From: RGIG8748 sp045576175
GTDB lineage: Bacteria > Bacillota > Clostridia > UMGS1810
Direction: 5' to 3'
Assembly: GCA_045576175.1 (NCBI GenBank)
Contig: JAZNFW010000132.1
Coordinates: forward strand, 1-10,968
DNA length: 10,968 bases
Position numbers and translations under genes: made by a program. Below are positions 6,240 through 10,968 of this stretch, piece by piece. The stretch's first letter is position 1, and each line of letters starts with the position of its first letter. The notes beneath the pieces were generated by a model that was not told the DNA's origin, did not search any database, and saw nothing but the letters and a program-made list of their open reading frames with translations.

Positions 6240-7571
6240 TCAAAGTCTTTTCTCAAGTTCTTCTTTTTCTGCTTCATAGCCTGGTTTTCCAAGCAGTGCA
6301 AACATATTTTTCTTGTACTGCTCCACACCGGGCTGGTCGAAGGGATTTACTCCCAGTATATATCCGCTTACTCCGCAAGCCTTTTCAAAGAAATAAACCA
6401 TACAACCAAAGTTATATGCATCAAGCTTTGGAATGTTTATAACGATATTGGGAACATTTCCGTCTGTATGTGCAAGAAGTGTACCCTGAAATGCCTTGGA
6501 ATTAACATAATCCACCGTTTTTCCTGCAAGGAAATTTAATTTGTCAACATTAGCCTCATCATATGGAATTTCCACATCGGCTCTGGGGCTTTCTACCGTA
6601 AGTACAGTTTCAAACATAAGTCTTGTGCCGTCCTGAATATACTGACCCATAGAGTGAAGGTCGGTAGAAAAACTGCAGGAAGCGGGAAAAATACCCTTGC
6701 CGTCCTTACCCTCGCTCTCGCCAAAAAGCTGTTTCCACCATTCAGAAAAATAAACGAGCGAAGGCTCATAGTTTACCATAAGCTCCACAGATTTTCCCTT
6801 TGAGTACAAAATATTTCGGATTGCTGCATATTTGTAGCAGTCGTTTTCTTGGAAGGGCTTGGAATATTCCTTCATAGCGTCGGCTGCACCGCGCATAATT
6901 TCATCTATATTTATTCCGGCTACCGCAATTGGAAGAAGTCCCACAGCAGTCAAAACCGAGTATCTTCCGCCAACATCATCGGGAATTACAAAGGTCTCAT
7001 ATCCTTCCTTGTCGGAGAACTCCTTTAATGCACCACGCTGTTTGTCTGTTGTGGCATATATTCTTTCTTTCGCACCATCTACACCATATTTTTCTATAAG
7101 AAGGTTTCTAAGCATCCTGAATGCTATTGCAGGCTCAGTTGTTGTGCCTGACTTTGATATTATATTTACAGAAAATTCCTTGTCCTTAAGATAAGACATA
7201 AGGTCAGAAAGATATGAAGAGCTTATGGAATTTCCTGCAAAAAGAATTCTTGGTGTTTTTCTATCTTCTCTGATGTTGTAGAAGCTGTCTGCAAGCATTT
7301 CGATTGCAGCTCTTGCACCAAGGTATGAGCCTCCTATGCCAACAACCACAAGCACCTCGGAGTCCTTTTGTATTTTATCTGCGCATTTCTTAATTCTTGA
7401 AAATTCGTCTTTGTCGTATTCTGCGGGCAGATTAACCCAGCCTAAAAAATCGTTGCCGAGTCCTGTGCCCTCCAAGAGTGTTTTTGCCGCTTTTTCTGTG
7501 ATTTCTTCCATTTTGGAAATTTCATCACAGGATACAAAGCTCTTTAGTTTTGAATAATCCAGTTTTAACAT
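6240..7571 (-). CDS. pgi: Glucose-6-phosphate isomerase
   Basis: Interconverts glucose 6-phosphate and fructose 6-phosphate in glycolysis and gluconeogenesis; cytosolic. At 443 aa it belongs to the short PGI type found in Bacilli and Clostridia rather than the roughly 550-aa proteobacterial type. Seen: GIGGSYLGARA (78-88), the phosphate-binding SKSGTTTEP (139-147), the PGI signature DDVGGRYSVLTAVG (198-211), GQYIQDG (309-315), AHTDGN, and the second signature region NPFDQPGVEQYK near the C-terminus. The ATG follows an AGGAGGAG ribosome site with 5-nt spacing and lies 14 nt after the plsY stop, so it is part of the same operon. No separate promoter is visible. Confidence 0.97.
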   Translation of the reverse strand: MLKLDYSKLKSFVSCDEISKMEEITEKAAKTLLEGTGLGNDFLGWVNLPAEYDKDEFSRIKKCADKIQKDSEVLVVVGIGGSYLGARAAIEMLADSFYNIREDRKTPRILFAGNSISSSYLSDLMSYLKDKEFSVNIISKSGTTTEPAIAFRMLRNLLIEKYGVDGAKERIYATTDKQRGALKEFSDKEGYETFVIPDDVGGRYSVLTAVGLLPIAVAGINIDEIMRGAADAMKEYSKPFQENDCYKYAAIRNILYSKGKSVELMVNYEPSLVYFSEWWKQLFGESEGKDGKGIFPASCSFSTDLHSMGQYIQDGTRLMFETVLTVESPRADVEIPYDEANVDKLNFLAGKTVDYVNSKAFQGTLLAHTDGNVPNIVINIPKLDAYNFGCMVYFFEKACGVSGYILGVNPFDQPGVEQYKKNMFALLGKPGYEAEKEELEKRL

Positions 7572-7585
7572 ATTGACTCCTCCTA

Positions 7586-8194
7586 CTAAAACTTAAGCTT
7601 AGACTCTGTACCCTTTATTAGTCTTTGAATGTTTGTTCTGTGCTTAAACACTGCAAGAGCACCCAAAAGGATTGAAATTACTATAAAAGGGACATCTTTT
7701 GTATGGAATACTGCCACAAGCACCGGGAACATTACTGCTCCTATGCAAGAACCCAGAGAAACATAGCGGGTTGTAAGCATTATTGCAATACACACTGCAA
7801 AAAGTATAAGTCCTATTCGCCAGTCGAGCATAAATATAACTGCAATTGTAGTCATTATGCCCTTTCCGCCCTTAAAGGAAAAGTATATGGGATACACATG
7901 GCCCAGCATAACAAAAAGTGCCGAAAGGTACATCGCCAAAGGCATTCCATCGCCCAGCACAGCGCACAAAAGTCTTGCAAGAAGAACTGCAACTACTCCC
8001 TTTAGTGCATCAAAGAGAGCAACCAGTGCTGCCGCCTTCTTTCCCATAACACGAAGTGTATTGGTAGCTCCGGCGTTGCCGCTGCCTTCCTTTCTTATAT
8101 CTTTTCCATTTATACGGGAAAGTATTATTGCGGTATTCACACTGCCCAAAAGATAAGCAAAAAGCGAGCTTAAAATAACAGAGAGTATTTTCAT
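7586..8194 (-). CDS. plsY: Acyl-phosphate:glycerol-3-phosphate acyltransferase
   Basis: Membrane enzyme that moves an acyl chain from acyl-phosphate (made by PlsX) to glycerol 3-phosphate, giving lysophosphatidate, the entry to phospholipid synthesis. The 202 residues form several hydrophobic segments. The loops hold the family motifs: GSGNAGATN (37-45), DxLKG (62-66) and GHVYPIYFSFKGGKG (98-112). The start lies 1 nt after the der stop codon, and its ribosome site (GAGGAAAGG) is within the end of der, so translation is coupled. The der-plsY order is common in Clostridia, where gpsA and spoIVA often follow; here pgi follows instead. Confidence 0.96.
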   Translation of the reverse strand: MKILSVILSSLFAYLLGSVNTAIILSRINGKDIRKEGSGNAGATNTLRVMGKKAAALVALFDALKGVVAVLLARLLCAVLGDGMPLAMYLSALFVMLGHVYPIYFSFKGGKGIMTTIAVIFMLDWRIGLILFAVCIAIMLTTRYVSLGSCIGAVMFPVLVAVFHTKDVPFIVISILLGALAVFKHRTNIQRLIKGTESKLKF

Positions 8195-8195
8195 A

Positions 8196-9521
8196 TCAGT
8201 TATCCTTTCCTCGTTCTCTTATGATGAACCTTATTGGTGTTCCCTCAAGACCGAACGCTGTACGGATTTGATTTTCTATATATCTTATATAGGAAAAATG
8301 TGCAAGCTCCTTGTCGTTTACAAACAAAATGAATGTAGGCGGCTTTGTGGAAGCCTGTGTAATGTAGAGAACCTTTAATCTCTTTCCCTTGTCTGACGGG
8401 GGCTGTACCTTGGTAATGGCCTCGTTTAGAACATCGTTTAACACACCAGTGGATATACGCATCGCGTGCTGAATATTTACATACTTTATAAGCTCAAACA
8501 CCTTGTTTAATCTTGAGCCTGTGAGAGCTGAGAAAAAGCACACGGGAGCATATGTCATATACGAAAGGTCTCTTTGTACATCGTTTCTGTACAGCTCCAT
8601 GGTTTTGGTGGATTTTTCTATAAGGTCCCACTTGTTTACACAGATTATGCTTGCCTTGCCCTTTTCGTGAGCGTAGCCTGCAATCTTTGTATCCTGCTCG
8701 GTAACGCCCTCTGTGGCGTCTATGAGAATAAGTACCACATCACAGCGGTCAACTGCAGCGAGCGAGCGTATTACGCTGTAGCGTTCAACACTTTCGTCTA
8801 TCTTACCTCTTTTTCGCATACCTGCAGTATCGATAAAGATGTATTTTTGTCCGTCCTTCTCAAACGGAGTGTCTATAGCATCTCTTGTTGTTCCTGCTAT
8901 ATCACTCACGATTACTCGGTTTTCGCCAAGTATTTTATTTATAAGCGAGGATTTTCCTACATTTGGCTTGCCGATAACGGCAACCTTTATGGCATCCCCG
9001 TCCTCATCTTCTTCCTCGTCAAAATCTATATAGCTGTATAGCTTATCGAGTAGGTCGCCTGTACCGAGTCCGTGAATTGAAGATATTGCTATAGGCTCAT
9101 CGAGGCCGAGATTGTAGAACTCATAGAATTCCATCGGCACATCGCCCACATTATCCACCTTGTTGCACACAAGAACTATGGGCTTTCCGCTCTTTACAAG
9201 CATAGCAGCAACATCCTTATCTGCAGATGTGAGGCCAGCCTTTACATCTACCATAAAGATTATTACATCGGACATTTCTATTGCCATTTCTGCCTGAAGA
9301 CGCATCTGCGAGAGAATAATCTCATTTGTCTTTACTTCTATACCGCCTGTATCTATGAGAATGAATTTTTTGCCTACCCATTCTCCCTCGGCATATATTC
9401 TGTCTCGAGTAACTCCGGGAGTGTCCTCAACTATGGAAATTCTCTCTCCTATTAACTTGTTAAAAAGTGTTGATTTGCCAACATTAGGTCTTCCGACTAT
9501 TGCGAATGTAGGTTTTTTCAA
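8196..9521 (-). CDS. der: Ribosome assembly GTPase Der (EngA)
   Basis: Essential GTPase that acts in maturation of the 50S ribosomal subunit. It has the diagnostic two tandem G domains: GRPNVGKS (10-17), DTGG (57-60) and NKVD (120-123), then after an acidic linker (about 168-177) GKPNVGKS (184-191), DTAG (231-234) and NKWD (296-299). The last 80 or so residues form the KH-like RNA-binding domain. The 441-aa length is standard. The start is TTG (9519-9521): it overlaps the stop of the upstream gene as TTGA, an in-frame stop lies just before it, and the first G motif at residue 10 excludes a later start. AGGAG lies 10 nt upstream, somewhat far. A weak start and overlap suggest expression tied to the DUF512 gene. 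Confidence 0.97.
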   Translation of the reverse strand: MKKPTFAIVGRPNVGKSTLFNKLIGERISIVEDTPGVTRDRIYAEGEWVGKKFILIDTGGIEVKTNEIILSQMRLQAEMAIEMSDVIIFMVDVKAGLTSADKDVAAMLVKSGKPIVLVCNKVDNVGDVPMEFYEFYNLGLDEPIAISSIHGLGTGDLLDKLYSYIDFDEEEDEDGDAIKVAVIGKPNVGKSSLINKILGENRVIVSDIAGTTRDAIDTPFEKDGQKYIFIDTAGMRKRGKIDESVERYSVIRSLAAVDRCDVVLILIDATEGVTEQDTKIAGYAHEKGKASIICVNKWDLIEKSTKTMELYRNDVQRDLSYMTYAPVCFFSALTGSRLNKVFELIKYVNIQHAMRISTGVLNDVLNEAITKVQPPSDKGKRLKVLYITQASTKPPTFILFVNDKELAHFSYIRYIENQIRTAFGLEGTPIRFIIRERGKDN

Positions 9522-10840
9522 AGCAAATCAGCTCCTTTCTCTATTAGCGAAGACACAAAGTCCTCGCCTGTGTTTTGACATATTGTAACCTTTATGCCAA
9601 GCTCTTTTTCTATTTCTTCTTTTGTTACATCATCAAGGAGTATATCGCAGTCGCTTTTGAACATACTCTCGGAAAGCAAAAGCTCATCCCCCAAATCTTT
9701 ATCCTTAAGCTCTTCTATAATATCTCTGCCGCACAAAAGACCCGTGACGGTAATTTTGCCGCCAAAGAAATTGTTTTTTATTTTGTATATATTCACACAC
9801 AAATCGGGACAAATTTCTCTTACCTTGTCCACCGCATCCACTATATACTCATATGCTATCTCCGAAGTGGCTATGCTCTTTTTATGTGTTGAAATCGGAT
9901 TTTTAAGGTTTTGAAGAGCTTCCATAACCTCAAAATTGAAGGTTGCCATAAGCCCTACACCGTTTTCTATCTGCGGAAAATCCTCGTAGCTTTCAAACGG
10001 AGGGAGGTCTCTTTTGGCCTTTATATAAAATTCATCGCCAAGATACACTAAAGAAGTGCCAAACTTCTTTAAAAAATCCTGTCTGTAAGTTTCAACCTCA
10101 TCTATGACCTTTTCGCAATCCTCTTTCTCAAAGCTTTCAAGAGGATAAAGACCGTCTCTGTATCCTGTAAGTCCTACAGGCACAACGGAAATGCTTCGTA
10201 TATGCGGGTAAAGAGCCGACAAATCATAGAGTGTTCTTTTAAGATTTTCGCCGTCATTTATCCCTTTGCACAGTACAATCTGGGCATTCATTGTTATGCC
10301 GGCTTTGGCAAAACGCTCCATAATGGTGAGCACCTTTCCTGCAAAGCGGTTATTTAGCATTTTGCATCTTAAGGAAGGCTCTGTGGCGTGCACCGATACA
10401 TTTACCGGACTTACTTTGAGAGAGCAAATCCTTTCTATATCCGCATCGCTTAAGTTTGTTAAGGTTACATAGTTCCCCTCTAGAAACGAGAGGCGGACAT
10501 CATCATCCTTAAAATACATAGTCTGTCGCATATTCTTTGGGAGCTGGTCCATAAAGCAGAAAATGCACTTGTTTCTGCAGGTTTTGGCCTCATCCATAAG
10601 CGAATTTTCAAATTCGCATCCAAACTGCTCATATAGGTCGTTATATACCTCTATCTCTTCAACAGTGCCATCTGTCTTTTGAACTTCAACCACATAATAC
10701 TCATCGGATGTAAGATAGCGAAAATCCAGCACATCGGTAATTTCCTTATTATTAACTTTTAAAATTATATCTCCCTTTTCTATACCGCAATCTTCGGCTA
10801 TGGATAAGGGGTCTACGGATTTTACAACTGCATCTGCCAT
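9518..10840 (-). CDS. PDZ / radical SAM-like / DUF512 protein
   Basis: A 440-aa protein of the DUF512 family, conserved in Clostridia and cyanobacteria but without an assigned reaction. Residues about 3-65 are a PDZ-like domain (VDPLSIAEDCGIEKGDIILKVN begins near residue 9). Then comes CRNKCIFCFMDQLP with Cys88, Cys92 and Cys95 in a CxxxCxxC spacing, the iron-sulphur site of radical SAM enzymes, followed by the usual barrel region (about 110-280, with VSVHATEP and NAQIVLC). The C-terminal DUF512 domain takes up the rest, with VGLMATFNFE and VTGLLCGRD. The ATG lies 6 nt from AGAGG. The gene heads the DUF512-der-plsY run and overlaps der by 4 nt, suggesting a link to ribosome or RNA metabolism, which is inference. 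No promoter fits in the 18 nt between it and the rpmF terminator. Confidence 0.93.
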   Translation of the reverse strand: MADAVVKSVDPLSIAEDCGIEKGDIILKVNNKEITDVLDFRYLTSDEYYVVEVQKTDGTVEEIEVYNDLYEQFGCEFENSLMDEAKTCRNKCIFCFMDQLPKNMRQTMYFKDDDVRLSFLEGNYVTLTNLSDADIERICSLKVSPVNVSVHATEPSLRCKMLNNRFAGKVLTIMERFAKAGITMNAQIVLCKGINDGENLKRTLYDLSALYPHIRSISVVPVGLTGYRDGLYPLESFEKEDCEKVIDEVETYRQDFLKKFGTSLVYLGDEFYIKAKRDLPPFESYEDFPQIENGVGLMATFNFEVMEALQNLKNPISTHKKSIATSEIAYEYIVDAVDKVREICPDLCVNIYKIKNNFFGGKITVTGLLCGRDIIEELKDKDLGDELLLSESMFKSDCDILLDDVTKEEIEKELGIKVTICQNTGEDFVSSLIEKGADLL

Positions 10841-10858
10841 ACGATACCTCTTTGTTTT

Positions 10859-10892
10859 AAAAAACCTGTCCGTCGATACGGACAGGTTTTTT
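10859..10892 (-). terminator. Intrinsic terminator after rpmF
   Basis: A perfect 15-bp stem (10859-10873 with 10878-10892) around a 4-nt loop. The core is CCTGTCCGT, with six A-T pairs forming the A tract and T tract. It begins 8 nt after the rpmF stop and ends 18 nt before the DUF512 start codon. The symmetric A/T tracts would allow function on either strand, but no rightward gene ends here. Confidence 0.85.
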
Positions 10893-10900
10893 GAAAAGCA

Positions 10901-10968
10901 TTATTCTTCAGTCTTTATAACTTCTTTACCGTCATAGTGTCCGCAAGCCTTGCAAACTCTGTGAGGCA
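10901..10968 (-). CDS. rpmF: Ribosomal protein L32 (partial, C-terminus only)
   Basis: The last 21 residues before a TAA stop read PHRVCKACGHYDGKEVIKTEE, split here as PHRVCKACGHY and DGKEVIKTEE. This is the typical end of bacterial L32, a small protein of the 50S subunit. The CxxC is the second half of the zinc-binding site found in Zn-containing L32; the first CxxC pair lies beyond the right edge. The gene is followed by a strong terminator and stands upstream of the DUF512-der operon on the same strand. Confidence 0.93.
   Translation of the reverse strand, partial: PHRVCKACGHYDGKEVIKTEE

Noticed and set aside
8574..9041. 155-codon open frame on the plus strand
   Set aside because: It lies entirely opposite der, has no ribosome site or recognisable domain, and has a composition typical of an antisense shadow.
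1..10968. Mobile elements, CRISPR arrays, tRNA genes or defence/toxin systems
   Set aside because: No transposase, integrase, direct-repeat arrays, cloverleaf sequences or toxin-antitoxin-like pairs were found on either strand; nearly all sequence is accounted for by housekeeping genes.

Overview
The window looks like ordinary chromosome from an endospore-forming member of the Clostridia (Bacillota). The evidence is a SpoIIID orthologue, a class A-type RNase P RNA, the short (about 440 aa) PGI, a PDZ/radical-SAM/DUF512 protein next to der and plsY, strong Shine-Dalgarno sites and moderately A+T-rich DNA. It is densely coded and most genes are on the minus strand. I see no insertion sequence, prophage, CRISPR array, tRNA gene, frameshift or pseudogene.

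Left part (1-2870). A cysteine pair, cysE followed by cysS (cysS runs off the left edge), is read leftwards from a good sigma-A-type promoter. Back to back with it, a second good promoter drives a small cysteine-rich protein of unknown function, read rightwards. A perfect 8-bp inverted repeat sits between the two -35 boxes and is the best candidate for an unknown regulatory site in the window. The small gene converges with mgtC (MgtC/SapB membrane protein), overlapping it by 11 bp, and the mgtC terminator lies inside the small gene's coding sequence.

Middle part (2870-4380). spoIIID, the mother-cell sporulation regulator, converges on a gene for an intracellular subtilisin-type protease, and the two share one strong hairpin terminator. 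The two upstream regions share a short motif (GGTACAAAA followed by CATA), which hints at co-regulation during sporulation; this is inference.

Right part (4343-10968). One long leftward run encodes the end of rpmF (ribosomal protein L32), a terminator, then DUF512 protein, der, plsY, pgi, trmK, nif3 and finally rnpB with its own terminator. Gaps are 29 nt or less, and ATGA/TTGA stop-start overlaps occur at DUF512/der and trmK/nif3. The run brings together ribosome assembly (Der), phospholipid synthesis (PlsY), glycolysis (PGI), tRNA methylation (TrmK) and tRNA processing (RNase P RNA). There is no visible promoter between the rpmF terminator and the DUF512 gene, so read-through of that terminator may feed the operon.

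I found no convincing new multi-gene system. The most useful leads are the cysE/small-protein divergent region with its palindrome, the shared spoIIID/protease upstream motif, and the rpmF terminator ahead of a promoterless housekeeping operon.
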